DNA from: Mesorhizobium sp. WSM4904
GTDB taxonomy: Bacteria > Pseudomonadota > Alphaproteobacteria > Rhizobiales > Rhizobiaceae
Assembly (NCBI RefSeq): GCF_029674545.1
Contig: NZ_CP121354.1
Coordinates: 6,023,001 to 6,087,000, forward strand
DNA length: 64,000 nt
Reading direction: 5' to 3'
Shown here: positions 1 to 8,525 of the stretch, piece after piece
Layout of the letters: each line of letters begins with the position of its first letter
How positions within the stretch are numbered: position 1 is the first letter of the stretch
Position numbers and translations under genes: made by a program
Notes under the pieces: generated by a model
What the model was told of the DNA's origin: nothing
Seen by the model: the letters and a program-made list of their open reading frames with translations, nothing else
Databases searched by the model: none

Positions 1-1167
1 GTGTCGACGCCCGATCTTTCGATCCGCATCAAGACCGGCCCGATGGCGGTGCCGGCGCCCGACGCCGACAAGCTCGACGACTACAAGGCCGTCATCCGCG
101 ACCATGTCGACGCCTTCGCCAAGGACTACCGTGCCTATTTCGAGACCAATGACGCGCTGGACGACGTCAAGCGCACCATGCTCGACCCGATGCCGCGGCT
201 GACGCTGGTTCCCGGTCTCGGCATGTTCGGCCATGGCCGCACGCTGAAGGACGCCAAGATCGCCTCCGATGTCGGCGAGATGTGGATCGAGGCGGTGCGC
301 GGCGCGGAAGCCATCGGCAATTTCCAGCCGCTCTCCAAGGCCGACCTCTTCCCGCTCGAATACTGGTCGCTGGAGCAGGCGAAGCTTGCCTCGAACAAGC
401 CGAAGCCGCTGACCGGCCAGGTGGTGCTGATCACCGGCGGCGCCGGCGCGATCGGCGCCGCGACGGCGAAGCTCTTCGCCGCCAATGGCGCGCATGCGGT
501 CATCGTCGACCTCGATCCGGCCAAGGCCGCTGACGCGGCGAAAGCAGCCGGCAACAATTCGATCGGCGTCGGCGCCGATATCACCAACCCGGCCGAGATG
601 CGCGCCGCCTTCGACAAGGCGGTCGCGGTCTATGGCGGCGTCGACATACTGGTCTCCAACGCAGGCGCGGCCTGGGAAGGCCGGATCGGCGAGCTCGACG
701 ATGCGCTTCTGCGCAAGAGCTTCGAGCTCAACTTCTTCGCCCACCAGTCGGCGGCGCAGAACGCGGTCCGCATCATGCTGGAACAGGGCACCGGCGGCGT
801 GCTCCTGTTCAACACCTCCAAGCAGGCGGTCAATCCCGGGCCGAAATTCGGCGCCTATGGCCTGCCCAAGGCGGCGACGCTGTTCCTGTCGCGGCAATAC
901 GCGCTGGACTATGGCGCCCATGGCATCCGCTCCAACGCGGTCAACGCCGACCGCATCCGCTCGGGGCTTCTGACCGACGCGATGATCGCCAGCCGCTCCG
1001 GCGCGCGCGGCGTCTCGGAGAAGGAATACATGTCCGGCAACCTGCTTGGCCAGGAGGTGACGGCCGACGACGTGGCGCAGGCCTTCCTGCACCAGGCGCT
1101 CGCCGAACGCACCACCGCCGACGTGACGACGGTGGACGGCGGCAACATCGCGGCGGCGCTGCGCTGA
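1..1167 (+). CDS. Bifunctional class II aldolase / short-chain dehydrogenase (RhaD-like), 3' part only
   Basis: The gene is cut by the window edge; the 388 visible codons are its C-terminal part. Residues 1 to about 125 are the end of the aldolase half and linker, with the family signature PGLGMFGHG at 71-79. From about residue 137 a complete SDR domain follows: TGGAGAIG dinucleotide loop (145-152), NAG (220-222), Ser273 and catalytic Tyr286-x3-Lys290. Known members of this fused family (about 700 aa) include rhizobial RhaD, which cleaves rhamnulose-1-phosphate to DHAP and lactaldehyde while the SDR half acts on the aldehyde. The aldolase active site lies outside the window, so the substrate is open. 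A strong hairpin follows the stop, so it is probably the last gene of its operon. Confidence 0.85.
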   Translation: MSTPDLSIRIKTGPMAVPAPDADKLDDYKAVIRDHVDAFAKDYRAYFETNDALDDVKRTMLDPMPRLTLVPGLGMFGHGRTLKDAKIASDVGEMWIEAVRGAEAIGNFQPLSKADLFPLEYWSLEQAKLASNKPKPLTGQVVLITGGAGAIGAATAKLFAANGAHAVIVDLDPAKAADAAKAAGNNSIGVGADITNPAEMRAAFDKAVAVYGGVDILVSNAGAAWEGRIGELDDALLRKSFELNFFAHQSAAQNAVRIMLEQGTGGVLLFNTSKQAVNPGPKFGAYGLPKAATLFLSRQYALDYGAHGIRSNAVNADRIRSGLLTDAMIASRSGARGVSEKEYMSGNLLGQEVTADDVAQAFLHQALAERTTADVTTVDGGNIAAALR

Positions 1168-1191
1168 AGAAGTGAAAGCCATCCCCAGATT

Positions 1192-1234
1192 GGTTCGTCG
1201 TTTTACGAGAACGACGAACCCCTCTCTCTCTTTG
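1192..1234 (+). terminator. Intrinsic terminator after the aldolase/SDR gene
   Basis: A perfect 11-bp stem (1192-1202 with 1210-1220, 7-nt loop) is followed by a pyrimidine run ending in TTT. It lies 25 nt after the stop codon. The remaining bases to 1388 carry only a short imperfect repeat and no recognisable promoter. Confidence 0.65.
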
Positions 1235-1388
1235 TCCTGACGCGGTTCTCGGACGGAAGCCCGTTTCGCACTTCTGCTAGAAAACTGCTCCAAGCGGTCA
1301 AAATCCGCTCAAATCCTTCGCTTATTGCTCGAACAGCTTTAAGGGGTGCCTTGCGCCTCGTCTACGAGACACAAGAGCTGGAGCCCGT

Positions 1389-2003
1389 ATGCAAGCCAGG
1401 GAAGTGCCTTATTTCAGCCAGTGGGAATCGCCCGGCATGACTTTGCCGCTTCTGGCGGAGGGGCCATCGGCGCTCTATCGCGATCCGCTATGGCGCAATT
1501 CCGGCGCGGAAACGGTTGAGGATTATGCGCGCCGGGCCGTCAATGTCTGCGGCATGGCCTGCCTGAAGATGATCCTTGCCGCACGCGGCGAAATTCATCC
1601 GACGCTCGAGCTCGCCCGCGCCTGCACGGCCTATGGCGGCTATGTCGTCAATGAGATCGACGGCTCAATCAAAGGATTGATCTACGAGCCCTTCGTCAGG
1701 TTCGTCCGCGAGCGATTCGACCTGCTTGCGGAGACGATGACGAATGTCGACATGGCCGCGGTGCCCGGACTGTTTTCACGGTGGCGCTACTTCATCGCCT
1801 CGGTGCACCCCGGCATCCGCTGGCCCGAACGCGAGCCGCCGTCCAAGGGCGGCCATCTGGTGTTGGTAACGGCGGCGTCGCCAGGCGAAATCCGCTTCCA
1901 CAACCCATCCGGCCACGACCGGCAGAGCCAGGCGGATGTCACGCTGCCGCTCGCCAGCTTCGGCCGCTTTTTCGCCCGGCGCGGCATCGCCGTCGCGTTC
2001 TGA
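1389..2003 (+). CDS. C39-like cysteine peptidase family protein
   Basis: A 204-aa protein with the layout of a stand-alone papain-like C39 domain: Cys54 in the context NVCGMA, His156 in GGHLVLV and Asn172 in HNPSG fit the Cys-His-Asn triad in order and spacing. No signal peptide, transmembrane segment or ABC-exporter part is visible, so this is not a bacteriocin exporter with a peptidase domain. GGAG precedes the ATG. Only 30 nt separate it from ddl, so the two are probably co-transcribed, which hints at a peptide containing or resembling D-Ala-D-Ala. The substrate is unknown and the link to cell wall or peptide metabolism is inference. Confidence 0.7.
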   Translation: MQAREVPYFSQWESPGMTLPLLAEGPSALYRDPLWRNSGAETVEDYARRAVNVCGMACLKMILAARGEIHPTLELARACTAYGGYVVNEIDGSIKGLIYEPFVRFVRERFDLLAETMTNVDMAAVPGLFSRWRYFIASVHPGIRWPEREPPSKGGHLVLVTAASPGEIRFHNPSGHDRQSQADVTLPLASFGRFFARRGIAVAF

Positions 2004-2033
2004 TCCTGCAACTTGACCATTCCGGAGATATCA

Positions 2034-3104
2034 ATGGCCGAGAAAAGACTGCGTATCGGTGTGCTCTTTGGCGGCCGCTCCGCCGAGCACGAGGTGTCGC
2101 TGCTTTCGGCGGCCAATGTCATGCACGCGCTGGATCCGGCGAAATACGATGCCGTTCCGATCTTCGTTACCCGCCAAGGGCAATGGCTGCTGAGCAGCTT
2201 CCGGGACGGTGCGCTGGCGACACCGTCAAGCGGGACCGAGATCTGCCTGGTGCCGGGCGGGCATGGACGGATGCTGGCCATTCCGGCCGGCGGGCCACCG
2301 CATGAACTGCCCGCCATCGATGTCCTGTTCCCGGTCCTGCACGGTCTCCATGGCGAGGACGGCGCCGCCCAGGGGCTGGCCGAAGTAGCGCAAGTGCCGC
2401 TCGCCGGCTGCGGCATCCTGGGTTCGGCCACGGCGCTTGACAAGGATATCGCCCAGCGGCTGCTGAAGGCGGCCGGAGTGCCTGTCGCGCGTTCGGTGAC
2501 GATCGACAGGGGCACAGCACCTTCCCTCGCCGTGCTGGAAGATCAGCTTGGCCTGCCGCTGTTCATCAAGCCGGCACGGCAAGGCTCGTCGGTCGGCGTC
2601 GCAAAGGTCAATGCCAGCCAGGAATTCGATCGGGCGATCGAGGAAGCCTTCCGGCACGATCGCAAGCTGCTGGCGGAGGAATTCGTTCGTGGCCGCGAGA
2701 TCGAGTACAGCGTGCTGGAAGATCCCGAAGGCGAACTCTTCGTCTCACGACCGGGGGAGATCGTGCCCGCCGAAAGTCACGGCTTCTACAACTACAATGC
2801 CAAGTATATCGACGAAAACGGCGCGGCATTGATCGTGCCTGCGGAACTGCCGCCGGAGGTCGAGCAAGGCATGCGCGACATGGCCGCCAAGGCCTTCAGG
2901 GCCGTCGGTTGCGACGGCATGGCGCGTGTCGACTTTTTCCTGATGCCGGACATGACGTTCCTGGTCAACGAACTCAACACCATTCCCGGCTTCACCAACA
3001 TCAGCATGTACGCCAAGGCGATGGCAGCAAGCGGCATCAGCTACCCGGAGGTCATCGACCGCCTGGTGGCGCATGGGCTGGCGCGTGCTGCGCGATCGGC
3101 CTGA
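2034..3104 (+). CDS. ddl: D-alanine--D-alanine ligase
   Basis: A cytoplasmic ATP-grasp ligase that joins two D-alanines for peptidoglycan precursors. The 356-aa protein shows HEVSLLSA (19-26), HGLHGEDG (103-110), a mobile loop FYNYNAKY (251-258), MARVDFF (296-302) and NELNTIPGFT (312-321). The loop tyrosine fits a true D-Ala-D-Ala ligase rather than a VanA-type D-Ala-D-lactate ligase. The ATG at 2034 is chosen over an in-frame TTG at 2013 because GGAG sits 6 nt before it. It is outside a mur/fts cluster, so it is probably the accessory DdlA-type copy; it follows the C39-like gene closely. Confidence 0.93.
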   Translation: MAEKRLRIGVLFGGRSAEHEVSLLSAANVMHALDPAKYDAVPIFVTRQGQWLLSSFRDGALATPSSGTEICLVPGGHGRMLAIPAGGPPHELPAIDVLFPVLHGLHGEDGAAQGLAEVAQVPLAGCGILGSATALDKDIAQRLLKAAGVPVARSVTIDRGTAPSLAVLEDQLGLPLFIKPARQGSSVGVAKVNASQEFDRAIEEAFRHDRKLLAEEFVRGREIEYSVLEDPEGELFVSRPGEIVPAESHGFYNYNAKYIDENGAALIVPAELPPEVEQGMRDMAAKAFRAVGCDGMARVDFFLMPDMTFLVNELNTIPGFTNISMYAKAMAASGISYPEVIDRLVAHGLARAARSA

Positions 3105-3441
3105 GAGGCAAAAAGGGAGCGACCTGAGCCGACCTCTTCTCTGATCACTGGGGCGTCGCCAAAGACGCTTCGCGCGAGGCACTCCGACAAAATTTCGTCG
3201 GCCGCCGCTGCCCCTCATCCGCCTGCCGGGCCCCCTTCTCCCCGTAAGTGACGGGGAGAAGGGGGCCCGGCCGTAGCGCCGGTGCCTCGTCTGCGACGGC
3301 GACAATTGGCGAAAGCGTCGACGACGGCGTCTTTCTCGGTGCCGACATTTCCAATTGCGCGCGACGGCTGAGATAGCGATTTGCCTAGAATGGGAGCCCG
3401 AAGCGCGCCGCATCTACAGACGACGCGCTTCACACCCGAAC
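3105..3441. repeat. Intergenic region with a perfect 20-bp inverted repeat (RIME-like)
   Basis: This 337-base gap between convergent ddl and the ABC operon holds no plausible gene. Its main feature is a perfect inverted repeat, arms 3226-3245 and 3251-3270 with a 5-nt loop, rich in CCCCTTCTCCCC. Preceding text of the CCCCTCATCCGCC type matches the style of rhizobial intergenic mosaic elements. Either strand could form a very stable hairpin, which may also end transcription from both sides. Confidence 0.75.
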
Positions 3442-4494
3442 CTACTTGGCGTTCGGGTTCGGCATCCAGGCGGGCATCGCGACGTCGGCATGGGCGAACT
3501 GCGGCAGCTTGGCCGACAGGTCTTCCATGTTCTTGATGTCCTTGTCGACGAGTTCCTTCTGGGTGATCAGCGTAGGCGGCACGATGACGTTGTGGCCGGG
3601 ATCCTCGCCGGCGAGCAGCTGCGCCAGCGCGCGCACCGAAACCTGGCCGACGACGGCCGGGTTGGTGGCGGCCGTCGCTGCCCAGGCGCTGTCCGGCTCG
3701 CGCATCGCGGCGATATCCGAGGTCGAGATGTCGGCCGAGTAGATCTTGATGCCCTTGTTCAGGCCCGCCTCGTCGACGGCGATCTTCACGCCCTTGGCGA
3801 ATTCGTCATACGGCGCGAACATCACCTTGATGTCGGGATGCGCCTGCAGCACCGAACGCGCCTGGTTGGCGACGGAGTTGGCGATCGGGTTGTCGAGCGT
3901 GCCGAACATGGCGACCTCGCTGATGCCCGAATATTTCTTCTTCACGTCGACCCAGGTTTCGTTGCGGCGGTCGAGCGGCGCAATGCCGGCGACATAGACA
4001 TAGCCGGCCTTCCAGGCCTCGCCATTGTCCTTCACCGCCTGCTCGAGAGCGAGCTTTGCCAAGTCGCGGTCGGACTGCTCGATCTGCGGGATCTTCGGGT
4101 TCTCGACATTGACGTCGAAGGCGACGACCTTGATGCCGGCGTCGACCGCGCGCTGGGCGGCGTCCTTCATCGATTCCGTCAGTCCGTGCTGGATGATGAT
4201 GCCCTGCACGCCGAGCGCGATGGCCTGGTCGACCATGTCCGCCTGGAGGGCGGCATCCTGGCGGCTGTCCAGCACGCGCAGGTCGACGCCGAGCGCCTTG
4301 GCCTGCGCCTCGACGCCGGAGAGATAGGCCTGGAAGAAGTCACCGGTCGAGAGATAGCGCACCAGCGCGATCTTGACGCCCGGCTTGTCGAACGGCGCCG
4401 GGCGATCCGCCGCCAATGCCGTGCCCTGCATCAGCAGCGCCGCGCCCGCGAGGCCAAGTGCGGCCTTCCCCAGAAGTCTTCTTGTGATGCTCAC
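3442..4494 (-). CDS. Sugar ABC transporter substrate-binding protein (ribose/RbsB type)
   Basis: Periplasmic binding protein of the CUT2 class, 350 aa. Residues 1-28 are a signal peptide with TRRLL near the start (possibly Tat) and a TALAA cleavage region. The rest is a type I periplasmic-binding fold; the stretch GVQGIIIQHG followed by VVAFDVNV is characteristic of ribose/galactose binders. It is the last gene of an ATPase-permease-binding-protein operon transcribed away from mtnK-mtnA. The shared divergent control region suggests 5-methylthioribose or a related pentose as ligand; that is inference. Confidence 0.85.
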   Translation of the reverse strand: MSITRRLLGKAALGLAGAALLMQGTALAADRPAPFDKPGVKIALVRYLSTGDFFQAYLSGVEAQAKALGVDLRVLDSRQDAALQADMVDQAIALGVQGIIIQHGLTESMKDAAQRAVDAGIKVVAFDVNVENPKIPQIEQSDRDLAKLALEQAVKDNGEAWKAGYVYVAGIAPLDRRNETWVDVKKKYSGISEVAMFGTLDNPIANSVANQARSVLQAHPDIKVMFAPYDEFAKGVKIAVDEAGLNKGIKIYSADISTSDIAAMREPDSAWAATAATNPAVVGQVSVRALAQLLAGEDPGHNVIVPPTLITQKELVDKDIKNMEDLSAKLPQFAHADVAMPAWMPNPNAK

Positions 4495-4527
4495 GTCGTT
4501 TTCCTCCGTTGTTTGCCCCGGTCGAAA

Positions 4528-5604
4528 CTATCTCTTGCCCCTGCCGGAAAGGGCGAAGGTGAAGACAAGGGCGACGACGAGCACCGCGCCCTTGACGAAA
4601 TCCTGCGTGTAGTAAGGGGCGTTCATCATCGTCAGGCCCTGCAGCAGGACGCCGACGAACACCGCGCCGACGGCCGTGCCGAAGGCGTTGGGCTTGGCGG
4701 CGCCGAGCACCGCGTAGCCGATGAGCGCCGCCGCTACTGCGTCGAGCAGCAGATTATTACCCGAGGCGATGTCGCCGCGTCCAAGCCGGGCGGCGAGCAA
4801 AATCCCGCCGATCGAGGCAAAAACTCCCGAAATGACATAGGCCCAGATTTTGTATGCCTTGACAGGGGCGCCGGCGAGTTCGGCGGCGCGTTCGTTGCTG
4901 CCGACGGCGTACATCATGCGGCCGAAGCGGGTGTATTCGAGGAAGAACCAGATCAGCACCGCGAGCACGACGAGCACCACCACGGAAACCGGGATCAGGC
5001 TCGGGATGAAGAAGTCGATGCGGTGGCGGCCGAGCGCCAGGAAGGCTTCCGAGAACTTGCCGTTGGCGACCGAGCCGTCGGGCATCGTCATGCCGGTGGC
5101 GATCGAGCGGCCCTCGGTCGGGATGCGCTGCAGGCCGAGCAGCAGGAACATCATGCCGAGCGTCGCCAAGAGATCGGGCACGCGCATATAGACGATCAGC
5201 CAGCCATTGATAAGGCCGACGACCACGCCGATGACCAGGCAGGCGATGACGGCGACGATGGCATTCTGCTCCAGCACCACCATGGCGTAGGAGGCGGCCA
5301 TCATGGCGCTGGTGGCGACCGACCCTATCGACAGGTCGAAGCCGCCGACGACGAGCGTCGCGGTGACGCCGAGCGCCAACACGCCGGTGATCGCCACCGA
5401 CTGGAAAATGAAGACGGCGCTCTGCGGCGAGACGAACCCGTCGGCGGCGATCGCGAAATAGGCGATCAACCCGACCAGAAGGACGATGAAACCATAGCGG
5501 ATGGCATAGTCACGCAATGTCATCGAACGCTCCCGCGCTGTTGCCCTCTCCGCCAAACTGGAACTCATGCATGCACTCCAAGTATCGTCATCGGTCGACC
5601 TCAC
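4528..5604 (-). CDS. Sugar ABC transporter permease (RbsC type)
   Basis: A polytopic inner-membrane permease of the CUT2 class (358 aa), with many hydrophobic helices and the conserved stretch GGFDLSIGSVA in the first third. The frame opens at a GTG (5604) that overlaps the ATPase stop by 4 nt, consistent with translational coupling; ATG codons at 5568 and 5523 (protein beginning MTLRDY) are alternative starts. It forms the membrane channel with the ATPase upstream and the binding protein 33 nt downstream. Confidence 0.87.
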   Translation of the reverse strand: MRSTDDDTWSACMSSSLAERATARERSMTLRDYAIRYGFIVLLVGLIAYFAIAADGFVSPQSAVFIFQSVAITGVLALGVTATLVVGGFDLSIGSVATSAMMAASYAMVVLEQNAIVAVIACLVIGVVVGLINGWLIVYMRVPDLLATLGMMFLLLGLQRIPTEGRSIATGMTMPDGSVANGKFSEAFLALGRHRIDFFIPSLIPVSVVVLVVLAVLIWFFLEYTRFGRMMYAVGSNERAAELAGAPVKAYKIWAYVISGVFASIGGILLAARLGRGDIASGNNLLLDAVAAALIGYAVLGAAKPNAFGTAVGAVFVGVLLQGLTMMNAPYYTQDFVKGAVLVVALVFTFALSGRGKR

Positions 5605-7112
5605 GCCGCGCTGTGCAGCGGCCCGCCGGCGACTTGCGCCAGCAGCCGGTCGAGATCGATATCGGCGTTCCTGTGCTCGCCGGCGATCGTGTGTTCCGAC
5701 ATCACCAGGATGCGGTCGGCGGTCTCGAGCGCCTCGTCGATCTCGGTGACGAAGAGGAGCGTCGCGCGGCCGTCGGCGCTCGCCCTCAGCTTGGCCGCGA
5801 TATCGCGCCGCGCCGAGATGTCGACGCCCTGAAACGGCTCGTCGAGGATGAACAGGCGCGAGGCCTGCGACATCCAGCGCGCCACCATCACCTTCTGCTG
5901 GTTGCCGCCGGACAGCGCCGAGAGCTCGTCCTTTTCCGAACGACAGACGATGCCGAGCTCGGTGATCTGGCGGCGGGCGGCGGCGCGCTCGGCGCGGCGC
6001 TTCATGACGCTGAAGCCCGACATGCGCTTGAGGAACGGCAGGCTGATATTGCGCTCGATGTTGAAGCCGCCGACGATGCCACTGTCGGCGCGGTCCTTGG
6101 CGACGAGGAAGACGCCGGCGGCGATCGCTTCGCGCGCCGAGTGTGGCGCGTAGGGCCTGCCGTCCATATGCATGGTGCCGGCCAGCGGCCTGCGCACGCC
6201 GAACAGCGTTTCGGCCAGCGCCGTCTTGCCGACGCCGACGAGACCGGTAATCGCCACCACCTCGCCAGCGCCGAGCGTCATCGAGATCGGCTTGGCGCCC
6301 TGCGCCAGCTGAAGTCCTTCGGCTGTGAAGACGGCGCGCGCCGAATTTCTGGCGACGACCTGGTCGAGGTGGATCTTGCGGCCGAGCATGGCATTGACGG
6401 CGCCCTCATAGTCGAGCGGCTTCCGGTCGAAGACGCCGGAGATGACGCCGTCGCGCATCGAGACGATGCGGTCGGCAAGGCGCCGGATGTCGGACATGCG
6501 GTGCGAGATGTAGAGGATCGCGACACCCTGCCCGCGCAACCGGTCGATCAGCGAAAACAGCCGGTCTGCTTCGGCGCTCGATAGCGAGGAGGTCGGCTCG
6601 TCGAGGATCAGCACCTTGGGCTGGTGCGCCATGGCGCGGGCAATGGCCACCATCTGCCGGTCGGCGAGCGATAGGTCGGCGACACGCGCCCTGAGGTCGA
6701 TGGCGAGGCCCATGCGGTCGGCGACGGCCCTTGCCTCGGCGCGAACATTGGCAGGCTTGAACAGCAGCGATGCGCCCTTGCCGCTCAACCGGTCGAGCGT
6801 CAGGTTGGTGGCGACGTCGAGATCGGCCACCACGCCGTCGTTGATGTTCTGATGCACGGTGACGACGCCGGCGCGGATGGCTTCCGCCGGCGTGACGGGA
6901 TCGAATGCCTGGCCGGCAAGCCGCATCGCGCCGCCGCCGCGCTCGTAGACGCCGCTGATGATCTTGACCAGCGTGGACTTGCCGGCGCCGTTGGCGCCCA
7001 TCAGCACGGTAACCTCACCGGCATGCAATTCGACCGAGATGCCGCCAAGCACCTCGTTCTGGCCGAAGGATTTCCTCAGGCCCTCCACACGGAACACGGC
7101 ATCTGCGCCCAT
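5601..7112 (-). CDS. Sugar ABC transporter ATP-binding protein with two ABC domains (RbsA/MglA type)
   Basis: A 503-aa tandem ATPase that energises CUT2 sugar import. Domain 1 has Walker A GANGAGKST (about 39-47) and Walker B VLILDEPTSSL with a degenerate signature LSLADRQ. Domain 2 has a degenerate Walker A (GLVGVGKT), the CUT2 hallmark LSGGNQQK and Walker B LFILDEPFQGVD. The ATG at 7112 is chosen because GGGAGGA lies just before it; a GTG at 7130 would place that ribosome site inside the gene. It is the first gene of the transporter operon, divergent from mtnK. Confidence 0.9.
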   Translation of the reverse strand: MGADAVFRVEGLRKSFGQNEVLGGISVELHAGEVTVLMGANGAGKSTLVKIISGVYERGGGAMRLAGQAFDPVTPAEAIRAGVVTVHQNINDGVVADLDVATNLTLDRLSGKGASLLFKPANVRAEARAVADRMGLAIDLRARVADLSLADRQMVAIARAMAHQPKVLILDEPTSSLSSAEADRLFSLIDRLRGQGVAILYISHRMSDIRRLADRIVSMRDGVISGVFDRKPLDYEGAVNAMLGRKIHLDQVVARNSARAVFTAEGLQLAQGAKPISMTLGAGEVVAITGLVGVGKTALAETLFGVRRPLAGTMHMDGRPYAPHSAREAIAAGVFLVAKDRADSGIVGGFNIERNISLPFLKRMSGFSVMKRRAERAAARRQITELGIVCRSEKDELSALSGGNQQKVMVARWMSQASRLFILDEPFQGVDISARRDIAAKLRASADGRATLLFVTEIDEALETADRILVMSEHTIAGEHRNADIDLDRLLAQVAGGPLHSAA

Positions 7113-7131
7113 TCGTTCCTCCCTGGCCACG

Positions 7132-7194
7132 ACGCTATGGGCTCACTCGTCAATTGTCAACACGATTGACAATTGCCAGAGCGCTACCTAGCTT
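7132..7194. promoter_or_regulatory. Symmetric divergent promoters with a shared operator (transporter / mtnK)
   Basis: A perfect 10-bp inverted repeat with a 5-nt spacer (7151-7160 and 7166-7175) contains two back-to-back TTGACA boxes. Rightward: -35 at 7166-7171, 17-nt spacer, -10 TAGCTT at 7189-7194. Leftward: -35 at 7160-7155, 17-nt spacer, -10 TAGCGT at 7137-7132. A repressor on the palindrome would cover both -35 boxes and switch transporter and mtnKA together. No regulator gene lies next to it. Confidence 0.7.
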
Positions 7195-7250
7195 GGCCCC
7201 GCCGCCGTGGCTCCGCTATCGTTGGCGACCCACGAGCAGGAGGGGAGAGG

Positions 7251-8525
7251 ATGACCGAGAAGAAGCCGTTCGAAGCATTGTCGGTGGAGACGCTGCCGAA
7301 GCGCCTTGGCGGAAACGCGGCGCTGACCGAGCGCATCGGCGAGGACGCCGGCCGCTGGAAGGTACGCGAGGTCGGCGACGGCAATTTGAACCTCGTCTTC
7401 ATCGTCGAGGGCGACAAGGGCGCGGCGGTGGTCAAGCAGGCGCTGCCCTATGTGCGGTTGGTCGGCGACAGCTGGCCGCTGCCCTTGAAGCGCTCCTTCT
7501 TCGAATATCATGCCCTGACCAGGCAAGAGCGCCGAGCGCCCGGCTCGGTGCCGGCGATCTACCATTTCGATGAGACGCAAGCGCTGATCGTGATGGAGTA
7601 TCTGGCGCCGCCGCACGTCATTCTCAGGCGGGCGCTGATCGACGGACGCGAGCTGCCGAATATCGCGCGCGATATCGGCCTGTTCATGGCCCGCACGCTG
7701 TTTCGCGGCTCGGACCTGTCGATGGCGGCGCGCGAGCGCAAGGCCGATCTCGCTTTATTCGCCGACAATGTCGAGCTCTGCGACATCACCGAGAACCTGG
7801 TTTTCTCCGACCCCTATTTCGACGCCGAGATGAACCGGCACACCAGCCCGCAGCTCGACGGCCTGGTCGCCGAATTGCGCGCCGACCGCGACCTCAAGGT
7901 CGAGGCGCAGCGGCTGAAGCATCTCTTCGCCGCCAATGCCGAGACGCTGCTGCATGGCGACCTGCATTCCGGCTCGATCATGGTCACCGAAGCCGAGACT
8001 CGGATGATCGATCCGGAGTTCGCCTTCTACGGCCCGATCGCCTTCGACGTCGGCATGCTGCTCGCCAATTTCTGGATGGCCTACTTCTCGCAGCGCGGCC
8101 ATGAGGAGAACGGCAGCCGGGATTCGATGCGCGCCTATCTGCTCAGGGTCACGGCCGAAACCTGGACGGTGTTCCGCGCCGAGTTCTCGCATCTGTGGCG
8201 AACCGAGCGCACCGGCATGCTCTACCAGAAGAGCCTGTTCGAGGATCAGGGCGACCGCCTGGGCGCCGAACAGGCGCTCGACCACATGCTTGGCGGCATC
8301 TGGACCGACCTGCTGGGCTTTGCCGGCATCGAGGTGCACCGGCGTATCCTCGGCCTCGCCCACAATGCCGATTTCGAGACCATTGCCGATCAAGACCTGC
8401 GCGCCACATGTGAGGCCAAGGCACTGCGCTTCGGCCGCCACATCGCCGTCAACCGGCATCGGATCCACAGCATCGATGAGGTCAACACCTTGGCCGCGCT
8501 GATCGAACAGGAGAGCAGAATTTGA
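7251..8525 (+). CDS. mtnK: S-methyl-5-thioribose kinase
   Basis: Phosphorylates 5-methylthioribose to 5-methylthioribose-1-phosphate in methionine salvage. The 424-aa protein has the aminoglycoside-phosphotransferase-like fold with catalytic loop HGDLHSGS and the MTR-kinase-specific DPEFAFYGP that supplies the metal-binding Asp. The ATG at 7251 follows a strong AGGAGGGGAGAGG ribosome site. The stop overlaps the mtnA start by 4 nt. The usual partner genes mtnB, mtnC, mtnD and mtnE are not in this window. Confidence 0.93.
   Translation: MTEKKPFEALSVETLPKRLGGNAALTERIGEDAGRWKVREVGDGNLNLVFIVEGDKGAAVVKQALPYVRLVGDSWPLPLKRSFFEYHALTRQERRAPGSVPAIYHFDETQALIVMEYLAPPHVILRRALIDGRELPNIARDIGLFMARTLFRGSDLSMAARERKADLALFADNVELCDITENLVFSDPYFDAEMNRHTSPQLDGLVAELRADRDLKVEAQRLKHLFAANAETLLHGDLHSGSIMVTEAETRMIDPEFAFYGPIAFDVGMLLANFWMAYFSQRGHEENGSRDSMRAYLLRVTAETWTVFRAEFSHLWRTERTGMLYQKSLFEDQGDRLGAEQALDHMLGGIWTDLLGFAGIEVHRRILGLAHNADFETIADQDLRATCEAKALRFGRHIAVNRHRIHSIDEVNTLAALIEQESRI

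Noticed and set aside
2034..3104. Vancomycin-resistance type (D-Ala-D-lactate) ligase.
   Set aside because: The loop carries the Tyr-containing FYNYNAKY of normal ligases, and no vanH or vanX-like gene is next to it.
3355..5832. An 825-codon open frame on the plus strand.
   Set aside because: It is antisense to the binding-protein and permease genes; the translation is rich in Arg, His, Asp and Gly without family motifs, as expected from the complement of GC-rich coding DNA.
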